The position numbers and the translations under genes are program-made. Below are positions 30,987 to 41,947 of a stretch of 64,000 nucleotides of DNA, piece after piece. Where the stretch lies: contig NW_006768765.1 in assembly GCF_000204055.1 (NCBI RefSeq), positions 290,717-354,716 on the forward strand, given 5' to 3'. The DNA is from Melampsora larici-populina 98AG31. Lineage: Eukaryota; Basidiomycota; Pucciniomycetes; Pucciniales; Melampsoraceae. Numbering within the stretch: position 1 is the stretch's first letter; each line of letters starts with the position of its first letter. The notes below the pieces were generated by a model, which had not been told where the DNA came from, made no database searches, and was given only the letters and a program-made list of their open reading frames with translations.

Positions 30987-33284
30987 ATGGACAAAATAGA
31001 AGCAATCGGGAGCTCGCTTGCTCAGGTTAGTTCCACGATTTGTTCATCTATTCTGTTCGATGTGTTTGAGTTTATTTTATTCGAATCGGAATGGTACCTG
31101 ACTTGAATGAATTTCGATCCAACAGATCTCACTCTATGATATTAAATCATATTACAATCAAGCTAAAGCTGTTGTACTCAATTATACTGAAATGGAAGCT
31201 AAAGTTAGAGAAGCTACTAATGATGATCCATGGTAGATATGTTTTCTAAGTTTGATATATATATATATCTTAATCTGCAATCATTTGCGATTCATCGGAT
31301 TTGGTTGTTGATTTATTGTGTGTTATCAACTTGATTGTTGATCTTGATCTTAGGGGTGCGAGTTCTACTGTCATGCAGGAAATTGCTCAAGGGTAGGCTT
31401 TGTTTTGTTTTGTGATTGATCACCTTGATACCGTATCTTTGGAGCTGAATTCATGACGTTCATATTTATACAGAACATTCAATTTGTAAGTTATCTTTTC
31501 TTGCGCGTATATCCACATATCTCACACATCGAAGTACTTATGCTGATCATCACGTTTAATTTGATGTGATCTTTTGTTTCTTTGGTTAGTCAACAATTTA
31601 ACGAGATCATGCCAACGATTTACAAACGATTTACTGAAAAGGAAGCTCGTGAATGGAGACAGATTTACAAAGCCTTACAATTACTTGAATATTTGATTAA
31701 ACATGGTTCTGAACGAGTCATTGATGATGCTCGATCTCATATCTCGATGATCAAGGTGTTGAGAAGTTTTCATTATATTGATGAAAAAGCTAAGGATCAG
31801 GGTATCAATGGTATGTTCGATTGTCGATGTCTGCTACATGATCATCAACTCACCTTCGTCCTTTTTGTTTCAATCAATAGTCCGTAATCGTGCTAAAGAG
31901 ATTGCAGAGTTATTGTCTGATTTGGATCGAGTTCGTCAAGAAAGAAGAAAGGCTAAGGCTTCCCGTAACAAATATACAGGTGTAGGCAATGAAGGCCCGT
32001 CTTTCACGAGTGCTACTGGCTCCAAGTACGGAGGATTCGGTAGTGACACTGGTGGATTTTCCGGTGGCGGCGGTGGCGGCGGTGATGATTGTTTGTTGTT
32101 GATGAATCAAACTCTACCTGGTCAACATAGCAACTTACATGATTCATCTTTACAGGGAACAATGGTGGCGGTAGCAGTAGCCGCGACAATTATAACGGTG
32201 GTAGCTCTTCTTTCAAACAAGCAGATGATTTTGAAGAATATGACGCCGGTGAATGGGAAGACCGTCCGTCAGGTTCGAATGCACAAAAAACCGTCTCTCC
32301 TCCTCCAAAGGGAAGAGGCAGTATCAGTAACACTCGTGTATCGAGTGTGACTAAGAAAGCTCAAGAAAAGGCCGCAGTACCGGCTCCTAAAGCTAAGGAA
32401 GTCGATTTATTTTCCTTTGATGATGATGAGGATCAAGCTCCTCCACTTCCATCAGCTACCTCTTCTAAAGCTCCTACTTTGGGCGGGAACTCTTTGGCAG
32501 GATTGGATGGTAAGTTTGTATATGCTTTAGATTCGCAATTCGGACAATGGAACTTGAGGGGATCTGACCAACATTTCCTCGCCGCGATCACCTCTTGTAA
32601 CTTAAAGACGACTTTGACGACTTTCAGTCTGCTCCACCAACGGTCTCTGGAGGCGCTTCTATAGCACAAACCAGTTCATCTCAGCCGGCTAGTAAGCCTG
32701 ACGTCTTTGCGTTACTCAACGCTTCGTCCACACAAACTACTCAGCCTATGTCACAACAACCTGTTATGAATAATTTCTCGGCCTTTTCACCTACCTCGGG
32801 TCAATCCATGATGTCACCACCAGCCGGCCAACCAATGTCAAATGCGGCAATGATGCAACCTATGATGGGTAACGGAATGATGGGCAACGGGATGATGGGT
32901 AACAATCGAGCACCTAACATGGGCTCAATGAACCAAAGTATGGCCAATTTCGGCACACCTATGACCTCGTCGGCCAAACCACCTCCATCGGGGTCGACTG
33001 CAACTAAACCGACTAATAGTGCCAATTTCGATGACTTATTCTCATTTGCTGGTATGACCAGTGGAACGAGTGCTCAAGGAAACAAACCAGCGGCTTCTAA
33101 AGTTAGTATGGCTACGATGGCAAGAGAACAAAGTAGTGCATCGATTTGGGGTGGTCAAAATGGTAAACCGATGGGTTCAGTTGGTGGAGGAATGATGGGA
33201 ACTCCTTTGAATCAAAATAGTAATCAATCTTCTAGCTTTGCTAACTCGACTTCTAATTCTAATAATGATGATCTGTTACTTTGA
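30987..33284 (+). CDS. epsin / Ent3-like ENTH-domain clathrin adaptor
   Basis: Binds phosphoinositides and SNARE cargo and links them to clathrin and AP-1/GGA at the trans-Golgi and endosome. Exons 30987-31025, 31126-31232, 31354-31392, 31474-31485, 31590-31810, 31881-32081, 32156-32509, 32608-33284 sum to 1650 nt, 549 residues. The ENTH domain fills about residues 12-155: YYNQAKAVVLNYTEMEAKVREATNDDPWG, IYKRFTEKEAREWRQIYKALQLLEYLIKHG (written here in part), VRNRAKEIAELL. The tail is low-complexity with acidic-aromatic motifs DDFEEYDAGEW, DLFSFDDDED and DDFDDFQSAP, as used for gamma-ear and clathrin contacts, and Met/Gly/Asn-rich repeats (MMGNG). The DFDDF motif and lack of clear UIM or NPF repeats favour Ent3/epsinR over endocytic Ent1/2. 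Exon 4 is only 12 nt. Confidence 0.85.
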
Positions 33285-33907
33285 TTAAATTGAATTACTT
33301 GAGTTGGGTTTGGAAATAGATTTGGAATTTTTGGTAAGAGATTGTAGAGAAGAGATTTTCTTTCATTTGTGTAGTCACAAGTTCGATTGATTGGGATACT
33401 TTGAAGATAAATTAATTAGAAAGGTTAAAGAATCATGTTTTATTTATATATATATATTGTTCAAGCACAGATGTTTTGCTGAATCTAGCTTTCATCTTTT
33501 TTTTTCTCTTTTCTTTTCTTTTCTCTGTTTTCTTTTCCTGATTCTTATATAATCTTGTTGATATATTGAAATTTTGTTTGACTTCTTTTTAAGAAATTAT
33601 CAGATTGTCAATATGGTTTATTTTTCTTTACAAAACAACACAAAACAAAACAAAACAAAACTTTAAAGTTTATTTGAAAATTCCTTTTTACTTTCTCTGT
33701 CTATATCATCATGAAAGAGTATGTTTCCTTTTTTCTCTTCTCTTTTTTGTGTATTTATTTTGTAAATCTGATTATTTATCGCGCTTTCAAGATGGGTTTT
33801 TGGTTTTTGGTTATTTTACTACGTGACGGTGAGGGATGTCAATTGATTTTCTGTCACCGTTTCTTTCCTTTCTTTTTGGTTTTGGTTTAATTTCTTTGTT
33901 TTTACAA
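33285..33907. other. 3' flank of epsin gene
   Basis: T-rich UTR-like sequence with (TA)n near 33443-33457 and a CAAAA-type run near 33634-33660. No gene is seen. Confidence 0.45.
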
Positions 33908-33909
33908 TA

Positions 33910-34069
33910 GTGGCTCTCAAACCTGCCCCGGTTTTCAAAAAACCCAGTTGACCCAGTTGTTTTTTGGCAGTAACTTTGTGTATCAAGTTGACATTTGTTG
34001 ACAGCTCCCAGTCAAAAATTCCACTGGGGCAACCGAGTTTTTTAAAACTGGGTTAGGTTTGAGAGCCAC
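33910..34069. mobile_element. 160-bp palindromic MITE with TA target duplication
   Basis: Ends GTGGCTCTCAAACCT and the inverted AGGTTTGAGAGCCAC are part of arms of roughly 40 bp that also share the CCCAGTT/AACTGGG and GGCAAC-type segments. TA lies outside both ends (33908-33909 and 34070-34071). It has no coding capacity. The TA duplication suggests mobilisation by a Tc1/mariner-type enzyme. Confidence 0.75.
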
Positions 34070-34440
34070 TAAGCATAAAATGAGCTTCAAAAAGTCTTTG
34101 GATTTAGAGCACGTTGGATGGATGCATCTTTGCTGAGTGCATTTTGAGATGAAGATGACAGCTACATTTTGGAAGTTGTGTTGAGCTGGTTTTGAGTTAT
34201 AGACGGGCAATTGGGAATGCACAGGATGAACTACACTTTCAATGAAAAAAAATCATTTTAGGCCGCCAAACAATTCTAGTGACAGCCCCATCAAGACTTG
34301 TTTTTCAGCTGATGGAGGAAATTAAGATTGAATTTAAACTTGACAGATACTTGAGGTTTGAGCTCAGCATTTTGACAGCTGCGACAAACTTACCGCTTTT
34401 GATATCAAACTTTTGTCAGGATAATATCACTGAGTGACAA

Positions 34441-34560
34441 TTCATACCAAAGCCTCTCAGCTCGCTTCTCTTGTACGTTGAGAACCTTGGAAGACAATCA
34501 AATAGCCCCTCACAAATTGGTATCAGGATGGCATCATCAAATTGGACCGCTCAGCTTAGA
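34441..34560 (+). repeat. copia-type LTR end / primer-binding-site relic
   Basis: Contains CTCTCAGCTCGCTTCTC, ACGTTGAGA and, near 34516, ATTGGTATCAGGATGG, which resembles the TTGGTATCAGA-type primer binding site of Ty1/copia elements. A diverged copy in the same orientation lies at 42308-42425. No polymerase follows, so it is a relic. Confidence 0.45.
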
Positions 34561-34562
34561 CT

Positions 34563-35223
34563 TGTTGGAATACTTAGTATGATATCATGAGAATCATGTC
34601 GTATTCCTATCAACGTCTGTCAATGTGTGCTTTCCATCTTCATGCTTCTTTTCTCATTGTTCAATGTGTTATTCTCTCACTCAACGGATCCTGTTTAGTG
34701 CTTACATAACTGTTACATAACACATTTGTATATAGGCAACCAGGAGCCACAGCAGGAAAGGGTTCTCTTTTATTCACCCTTTCCATCTGCTTTACGTGCA
34801 CTCCAGGTATGTCTTTCTCTTTTTGTTAGTCTCTATATAGTTGCTTCTATGAAATTGCAACCATCCTTTCCATCTGCTTTATGTGCGCTCCAGTTGATCG
34901 CAACAGGTTATGAGACCCATTCTCTACCAACTGTGTTGAAACCTTTAACTTCTCCTATTTTCTTGCTTTCAACTCAACTTGCACCAACTATATAAGGGTC
35001 CTGTACTGCTTATTGAAGTAATTTACAGTAAAACTTTATCTCATCTTGATATCGTCTTCTATACTACTCCATCTCTTCTTCTACATATTCATACAACTCT
35101 TTGATATCTTGATACAACTACCGTCCTCTTACTTCCAATCTGGATTTCCCACTTCTATACACAACTGTTGTATATTGGCCAACCTCTTCTACTATCTACC
35201 CAACTCGTATCTTCCCTATTACC
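34563..35223 (+). repeat. probable copia LTR and leader upstream of a gag relic
   Basis: Starts with TGTTGGAATACTTAG, a common TG-type LTR beginning, and is followed by a gag-like frame at 35224. It contains a short internal tandem duplication around 'cctttccatctgcttta' (about 34777-34890). The LTR 3' edge could not be fixed, and no matching downstream LTR was found. Confidence 0.4.
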
Positions 35224-35972
35224 ATGGATTCCACTACTAATGTAGAAGACCAATCCAATAGGATGTCAGGCATCACTGCACTGAAGGGTCCTGGTATACA
35301 CTCAAACTATCTAGATTGGGAGTTTGCGGTCAAGCTCTATCTCATAGACGCAAAACTCACTGACGTGATAAAACCGGTCAACAACAAGGATCGTTCCTCT
35401 ACTTGGGTTGCAGACAACGCTCATGTCTGTACTCTTATCAGTCGAGCGGTTGAAGACATCAACTACCAGTACATCAAGCCTCACCGCCACGATGCCGCTG
35501 CCATGTGGAAAGTGCTTTGACTTGCTCATGAAGATTCCACCTCTGGTGGTCAAATGCTCATCTTAAACTCATTACTCTTGACTAAGATGGGAGGTAATCA
35601 TCTCGACACGCATCTCCAAACAATGAACAAATTGTTTGAAAAGCTTTCTTCCCTCATCACTGAGGATAGTCCTCTTACCGCAGATGCTATATTTGCTACT
35701 TCTCTCATCAATTATCTCCCAGACAATTGGGCCCATGTAATCACACCTCTTGCACAACAAAAGAATCTTGAATCTTCAACAGTCTTTCGGGCTCTGAAGA
35801 ACGAGGAGATCTGTCGTCAATTGTCCGGATATCAACCAGCGATGGCTTCTAAATCTTTTATCCCAAATCAGAAATCATCTACTTGTTCTTCTGCATCTAA
35901 TGATCGCCGTCCTAAGAACAACAAGTTATGCTCATTTTGTAAACAAACTATCATCACATTGCGCCTTACTTG
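35224..35972 (+). pseudogene. Ty1/copia gag relic
   Basis: The frame begins MDSTTNVEDQ and reads GIHSNYLDWEFAVKLYLIDA, MWKVL, then after one in-frame TGA (35518-35520) LLTKMGGNHLDTHLQTMNKL, SLINYLPDNWAHVITPL and finally CSFCKQT, the start of a zinc knuckle. This is the order of copia gag proteins (UBN2-type). The frame ends at the knuckle and no protease, integrase or reverse transcriptase follows, so the element is both interrupted and truncated. Confidence 0.75.
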
Positions 35973-36357
35973 ACAAGTCTCACACTTTACTTTGCTTATA
36001 AGGATGAAGATAATATTCCGGACATCAAGCCTAGTTGGGATACTCGTAGTTGTTTTTTGCTTCCATTTCGGACTGACTTGTACTTGAATAATCAAAGTGC
36101 CCACTTACTAACCGGTTTCCAAGACTGTAAATCTTTACAACATCTTGAATGAGCATGTAGGACATTGGAACATTGTAGGGTATTGAATAAGATTTTGTTG
36201 AGAGCTACTTGGCCTCAGCTTAAAACGTTGGAAGTCAAAACTTCTGATCTTCGAAATCTTGGACTTCCTACTCAAGAAATCGAAGATCAGTTGGTTTCAT
36301 TGGAGAAATGTTGTGAACAAATCAAAGTGAGAGCAACCATATACCGGCCTGATTGAT
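35973..36357 (+). pseudogene. leucine-rich-repeat-like gene fragment
   Basis: Directly after the broken gag, two frames read SLTLYFAYKDEDNIPDI, LLTGFQDCKSLQHLE and, after a stop, ATWPQLKTLEVKTSDLRNLGLP and EIEDQLVSLEKCCEQIK. The LxxLxxL spacing resembles the tail of an F-box/LRR-type protein. It could be a captured or neighbouring gene remnant; no start or full domain is present. Confidence 0.35.
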
Positions 36358-37633
36358 TTTAATATTGTGCGTACATTCAGACTGAGCTCATACACTACAA
36401 GGTTCAATCTTTTCTAACCTATCATTTACTGTGTTCTTCTAGAATCAACCTTGGCCTGCCTTTTTGATCATGAAGCTCCCTTGACGGCTGAGTCAATGCA
36501 CATCTACTTGAACAACCTTGATTTTATTTTCTCCATGTATAATATCTGTAATGTTATTGATTACTGCTTTGAGATTTCAAAGTACATTTCATTTGATTTA
36601 AAAATGCTAACATTTTGAAAAGACAAGCCCAGGACCTGTTACTCTTATTTCATTGTGTGCCACTTCTGAACACCCAAGCAGACAAAAAAACACACCCTAG
36701 AATTTGATTGTTTTCCTTCCATTCAATGAATCATGTGGAACATTGGGAGCTGCGATGACACAGCACCCAAGGATGGATTTGCCTTGCCCAAAGCTGTGAC
36801 AGGACCACATCTCTTGCTGATCAGTGTGTCACATTCCAAAAAAATGATGCATCAAACATGGTCATTTTGGGTACAGATCATATGCTTAAAGACATCAAAC
36901 AATCATACTTTCTTTCTTAAATATACTTGGAAGACCTGGTTTACCAAATTGTACTATATGTTGGAAACAAAGATGATGTTTGACTTTTAGCAAGAGATAC
37001 GGGAAAAATAACACACACAATTAAACCCAGCTTTTCAAAAGCTTCCATCTAGACTCTGATCAGTGATCTGATTCTTGGTCATCAGTCCTGCTTTGCTATA
37101 TTCCATTTCATTTTGAACATTTATCTATCTAACAATGTGTTCATTTTATGCGTTGAACTTGTGCCATGGCCCTCTGTATACCCCGTCTCCTCGGGAACCA
37201 GTGCCTATAGTATATATGTCCATTTCCAACCTGTCTCAACTCTCCCAGATAATTATCTATGAATGTTAAAATTGTTTTGAAGTTCCTCTCAATGTAACTG
37301 TTGCATTCATTCATCTTCTCATCTGCACAAGTTTCCTAGGCAGCTGTGTGAGCAATATAGAAACATCATGGCCAGCGGGCCGCCACTGCTGGTCAAGTTG
37401 TTAGGAAAGGAAATCCAGCTCAACATGATTTAATTCCTGCGGGTACTAGTCTATAATACATTACAACACTAATAAGATATACAATAATTCATAAAAATTT
37501 ACTTCTGCTTTAGATTCTGATGATAAATATGTTTGAAAAATGTATGAAAAGTAACATATATTCAGCTGAGTCCTGACTTGTAAAAGTCAATCAAGCAATG
37601 CAAAGGATATATATTACAGATTCCAAACTAACA
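36358..37633. other. intergenic, no supported gene
   Basis: Short frames only, such as 36733-36990, without recognisable motifs. The right part should contain the 3' flank of the minus-strand gene ending at 37634. Confidence 0.4.
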
Positions 37634-38095
37634 TCAATCTTCTTTATCAAAACTTATTGAACGTCGAGAATTTGCAGCGTTTGCAGCGGTCATATTTGCA
37701 AACTTTTTAAACACATTTGCAGTTACTGCTAAACCTTCACTGACACTTTTGTATTCGAGATAAAAGATTGTATCAGTATCAGTGTTTCTAAGCCTGCGTA
37801 GGAATCGGATGTAAGTTGATGAGACTGACCCTTCTGAAACTATATTTAGTATCGAGTTAACTGTTTTTGACTTTTTTGCGGCGTCTACAGCTTTAGAAGT
37901 CCCGTTAAAAGCAGTGGATGTGCCGTTGGACGCAGGAGATGGTGCATCGGATTTGACGGGTGCGCCTGAGGTAACAGTGGTGGGAGGAGCTTGTGGTGGG
38001 GATCCGGACGAGGCTTCTTCTTGTGTGAGAACTTGGGAAGAAGCTATCAGAATGTAAAACGTAAGGAAAATTTTGGTGAAAGAGGCAGGATGCAT
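37634..38095 (-). CDS. small secreted protein, candidate effector
   Basis: Not recognised as a known family. One exon, 153 residues. Residues 1 to about 24 (KIFLTFYILIASSQVLT) form a clear signal peptide, followed by a Pro/Ser/Ala/Thr-rich stretch with the near-repeat NGTSTAF/NGTSKAV that offers N- and O-glycosylation sites. The C-terminal half (about 80-140) looks helical and ordered (YIRFLRRLRNTDTDTIFYLEY, EGLAVTANVFKKFANM). The mature protein has no cysteine. Being short, secreted and lineage-specific in appearance, next to transposons, it fits a candidate effector, but this is inference. The frame is not interrupted, and no intron is needed. Confidence 0.6.
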   Translation of the reverse strand: MHPASFTKIFLTFYILIASSQVLTQEEASSGSPPQAPPTTVTSGAPVKSDAPSPASNGTSTAFNGTSKAVDAAKKSKTVNSILNIVSEGSVSSTYIRFLRRLRNTDTDTIFYLEYKSVSEGLAVTANVFKKFANMTAANAANSRRSISFDKED

Positions 38096-38492
38096 GATAG
38101 ATTATATTTTTACAATAGATACAGAGGCGTATGGACAAAAGATTTCAATGTTTTGTAAGATTATTGAGGGAGTTGAGATGTGAAGAGGGTTATGAAGATT
38201 GAGATCTATTTTACAACAGAATTGGAAAGGCGTATGAACAAAATATTTTAGTGATTTAGATTTTCTGGAAAAGTGGTATAAAGTGGTATGTAAGCAAGCA
38301 TGGGTGGATCGGAACTTGAGAGGTTTAATACGAATTAGCAATTGGCGGCCTCATGCCGCCTTGTGAAGGAAGTCACCGACGAAGAAGAGCCTTGAGCAGC
38401 ATTTTTTTGCACAGTGTAAAGGCGGGGACGCCATGCTAGTTAGTAAACCGCGCCGACGCGGCCGCGCGAGAGGGGCTTAGTTAAAGTTAAGC
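38096..38492. other. upstream region of the secreted protein gene
   Basis: Left part should hold the promoter of the minus-strand gene at 37634-38095. The right part, 38410-38475, is unusually GC-rich for the window (ggcggggacgcc, ccgcgccgacgcggccgcgcg) and borders the Harbinger insertion. Confidence 0.4.
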
Positions 38493-38856
38493 TTAGGGCC
38501 CGTTCGGTTGCCGTCAACCTCGCAGGTTGACCCAGCCAAAAGTTGAGGAGTACGCTTCAAGGCAGTTTGAAGCGTACGCCTGGGTGTTGAGGTGTTCGGT
38601 ACACCCTTTTGGAAAAAGGGTGAAGCGTACGCCCGGCAGGTCTACCAGCCAAAACGGTCGACCTGCCAGGTTGACCGTTTTGCCACATTCTCGCAGGTTG
38701 ACCTGTCTACTACCATAGACCTGGCTTCGGCGAAGTTCCACAATCGTCAAATCTGATGTTGGAGGATGTTGGAGTGAAACGCGTGAAATTTTTCACGAGA
38801 TCGTTGTTGGATGCAATAATACATACATACAAATTGTACGATTCCTCGTCCACAAC

Positions 38857-40094
38857 ATGCCCTCAAGAAAGAAAGAAGATGTTCAAAAGACGGAAGACAT
38901 TCATACTCCAAAACTCACCGCAAAATGGACCGATGAGGACGTGTCAAAAATGGTTGATTTCCTCTTGAAAGAGAAGGAAGCGGGGAAGATGTCTGACTCG
39001 GGCTGGAAGAATGAAACATGGAATCAGTGTGCAGAGGCACTCAAAGGAACCGAGCGAGTTGGCAGCCTTAAGAAAACATGGCTCCAGTGCCAGAACAAGT
39101 TTACAAAGGTATTGTTGATTGTATCTCATCACGCTGAATCACATAAAGCTGACTTTGTGGTTCTTTGTGGGTAAAACTGTTTTTAAGTTGAAGTCAGATT
39201 TTAGGGTCGTGAAGGAACTCAGCAAGAAGAGTGGAATGGGCTGGTGCCATGTTGATCAGACGTTGCAAATATCAGAGAAGGTGTGGAAGGATCTGGTTGC
39301 AAAAGACCCAAGCCGAGCAAAATGGGCAACCACACCGTTTCCACTCTTTGATAAGATGGAAGCGCTTGTTGGCAAGATACTCGCATCCGCCGAAGACACA
39401 TTCGATCCGACTCAACCTACACCAGCTACAGTAAAGAATATGAATGGTGGATCATCAATCCAGGATTCATTGGAGCAAGAGCCACTCCCATCATCAGATT
39501 ATGATGCGTCATTCCGCCAATACGAAAGCGGTGAGGACGAAGAGGAGTTTCTGGTATGTACTATCTTGAGGAATGGTTGTGACAGTGTATACTTTTCAGA
39601 CTGACCGATTATCAAATTTGATCGTTCAGAACCAGATCAACTCCGAGTTAGCCTTACAGTCAAGCTCTCTTCAAACTCATTCTCACTCGGACTCTCTGGC
39701 CCAAACAACACAATCAGATATGCATATCGTCTCGCGCAAGCGTAAGCAACATCCTGTAGTTGAAGACGAATTGTCTTCTTCCTCCAAACCTTACAACTCT
39801 CAACGTCGCCGGGGAAACAACGGAGCGGCCGCACTCGATCTTTTTGGGGACAAGATTCTCATGGGTTTAAAGTCAACTGTAGAAGAACCTCGCTCAAAGG
39901 TTGACCCAATTAGCCTTCAAGCAATTGCAAAAATAGAGGATATGGTGGAGCTTGGCCCGTTGGTTCAAGCAAAGATCATAGCCATGTTTGGCCAACATCC
40001 AGAGATGGCTGGAGTTTATATGGCAATCAATAATCCTGTACTTGCTCAAAATGTTTTGTTAGAGATGCTTGATCAGAACACCCAAAAGAAATGA
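38857..40094 (+). CDS. Myb/SANT-like DNA-binding protein of the Harbinger element
   Basis: The accessory protein of PIF/Harbinger elements; in studied elements it binds DNA and helps bring the transposase to the nucleus and to the ends. Exons 38857-39108, 39188-39553, 39630-40094 sum to 1083 nt, 360 residues. The N-terminal domain (about 17-125) is trihelical: KWTDEDVSKMVDFLLKEK, SGWKNETWNQCAEAL, SLKKTWLQCQNKFTK-LKSDFRVV and SGMGW, the pattern of Myb_DNA-bind_3-type domains in plant and fungal proteins. The middle is acidic (SGEDEEEF). A basic SRKRK cluster near the middle could direct nuclear entry. The C-terminus is helical (KIEDMVELGPLVQAKI). Confidence 0.8.
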
Positions 40095-40250
40095 AAGCTT
40101 TCAAGTTGATCAAAGTTGATCAAATATATATGTAGTCACAAAATATAATTATGAACCTGGCCTCTTTTAACATAAGTTGACATCATTTGAGATTTTTGAG
40201 ATATGCATGTAATATGTATAATTTATATGTATAAGTTACCAAGATCTGGT

Positions 40251-41618
40251 TTACCTTTGTCCTCTTCTCCTGGCCTCGGCTTGCTTCTTCTTCTGATAAT
40301 CTGCCCACATCCTATTTGCAATCTCATCGCGCCATCTTGCTGCATCCGTATCATCATTTGCACCATCTTCTATTTCATAGCCATCTGCCAAAGTTGAACT
40401 AGAGTTATGTGGCAGCGGGTTTTCAGAAAGGGCTTGGAATTCAGGGAATTCAAGTTCGAGTTCGCTGCTGTCGTGGAGACGGATGAAGTTGTGAATTGCG
40501 CACATAGCAGGAACTAGTCGGACCTGAGTTTTGAAAGGATAGTAGGTCCCATGTTCCATGACTGTAAAGCGCTTTTTTGAAACCCCAAAGATGCGTTCAA
40601 TCACCATACGTGCACTGGAATGTCTCAGGTTAAAGAGCTCTTCTTTATTTGCCGGCCTGAATTTTGAACACAATTCAGCAATGAGATTCCAATAGCAACT
40701 GAGATTTCAAGACGTACTCCTTATCCTTGAGCCGGGACCACTCCTGAAGATGGTATCTAACTCCTCTATATGGAACTAAGCATTTTCGGCTGAGACTGAA
40801 GCCAGCATCCCCAAGGTAAAACTTGCCTTCAGGAACTACCAAAGATCTTTGACACGAGTCTTCCCACATGGAACTATCTGGCATTGTACCAGTGTAGCCT
40901 GGCATGACATATTGAAACATCATGTTGAAATTCGCAGCTGCCAGCACATTCTGACTGAGATTTGATTTTCGGTCACGGAATCGAGGTCGGTCATCTGGTG
41001 CAACATGTACTGGAAGGTGGGTTCCATCTATTGCACCCACACAGTCTTTGAAGTATGGCATGAAGCGTTCATCTGTGCGAAAGGCAAGTGGAAGAGATGT
41101 ATACACTGTGGGCTGTCTGACCAAGTTGGTGTAGAAATCACAATCATTGATGGCATCGAGGACTTTGTGAAATACACTGAGCGCAGAAACCAAGGATCAG
41201 CAATGCTTCAGCCTTGAAAAATGCCAGAAAGATCATCATACCGTGAAACCGTGTCTGGGGATCTTTGAAAGCGCTCCTCAATTTTGCGGACAGAGTTCCC
41301 GGTGATGATGGTGAATAGAAAGATAGCTAACTGCTCTTGAACAGTCATATGTTTTGTATCTTGAAGAAGCCCTCTGCTTTCCAGATCATCCACCAATTTG
41401 AGGAAGACGTGAGGCTTCATGCCCAGCTGATCGTAAAAACGGCGCGGATTGCTTGATTCCAAAAGCTCGTTCAGCCATTGTTGTCCGGAGAGAACAGAGT
41501 TGTTCCGTACAGTTGGTGGTCTACGTTGTAAATAGGAGGTGTAGTATTGAGCAGCACCAAAGGCTGCCGAGACAAGGAGTCGTTTTCGAGCGTGTTGCTC
41601 TGCCCGAATAAGTGGCAT
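40251..41618 (-). CDS. PIF/Harbinger DDE transposase (HARBI1-like)
   Basis: Catalyses transposition of the surrounding element. Minus-strand exons 41618-41242, 41176-40718, 40656-40251 sum to 1242 nt, 413 residues, typical for the family. The N-terminal helix-turn-helix region reads MTVQEQLAIFLFTIITGNSVRKIEERFQRS (shown for position only) and SRVFHKVLDAI. The DDE_Tnp_4 landmarks are CVGAIDGTHLPV (first D), PGYTGTMPDSSMW (second D), FYLGDAGFSLSRKCLVPYRGVRYHL, and LFNLRHSSARMVIERIFGV (the E region). A 61-nt intron with a GTACGT donor joins LKDKE to PANKEELFNLRH. No stop or shift breaks the protein. It ends 156 bp from the convergent Myb-like gene. Confidence 0.9.
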
Positions 41619-41947
41619 CCTGGATGCAACTGAGTGATGGTTGTATGACCTATGCTTTTAATTTCGATGATCGATGAGATGAAGTTTTGATTGTTGATCG
41701 ATGCGAATGGACGAGATCAAGGATCAATCAATTTTCAATTGATGTTTTGCACAAAACATCTCTATGTACATGAATCATCCCTTCATGAAACCCATGATCT
41801 TTGGGTTTCATGGGGTCGACTTTGGGCTACCGAACAGCCCAATCTCTGAGTCAACCTGCGAGGCAGACGTCGTCAACCTGCGCATGCGCGAGCGTACGCT
41901 TGCAAGGCGTACGCCTGCGAGGTTGACGGCAACCGATCGGGCCCTTA

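Larger units (their letters stand above)
38496..41944. mobile_element. intact PIF/Harbinger transposon
   Basis: Terminal inverted repeats start GGGCCCGTTCGGTTGCCGTC at the left and are mirrored at the right with one mismatch in the first twenty; similarity runs about 30 bp. The trinucleotide TTA flanks both ends (38493-38495 and 41945-41947), the typical Harbinger target duplication. Inside are the two genes such elements carry, a Myb/SANT-like protein (plus strand) and a DDE transposase (minus strand), convergent and both open. The palindrome GCGTACGC occurs twice near each end. At 3449 bp with intact genes and ends it may be recently active. Confidence 0.9.
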
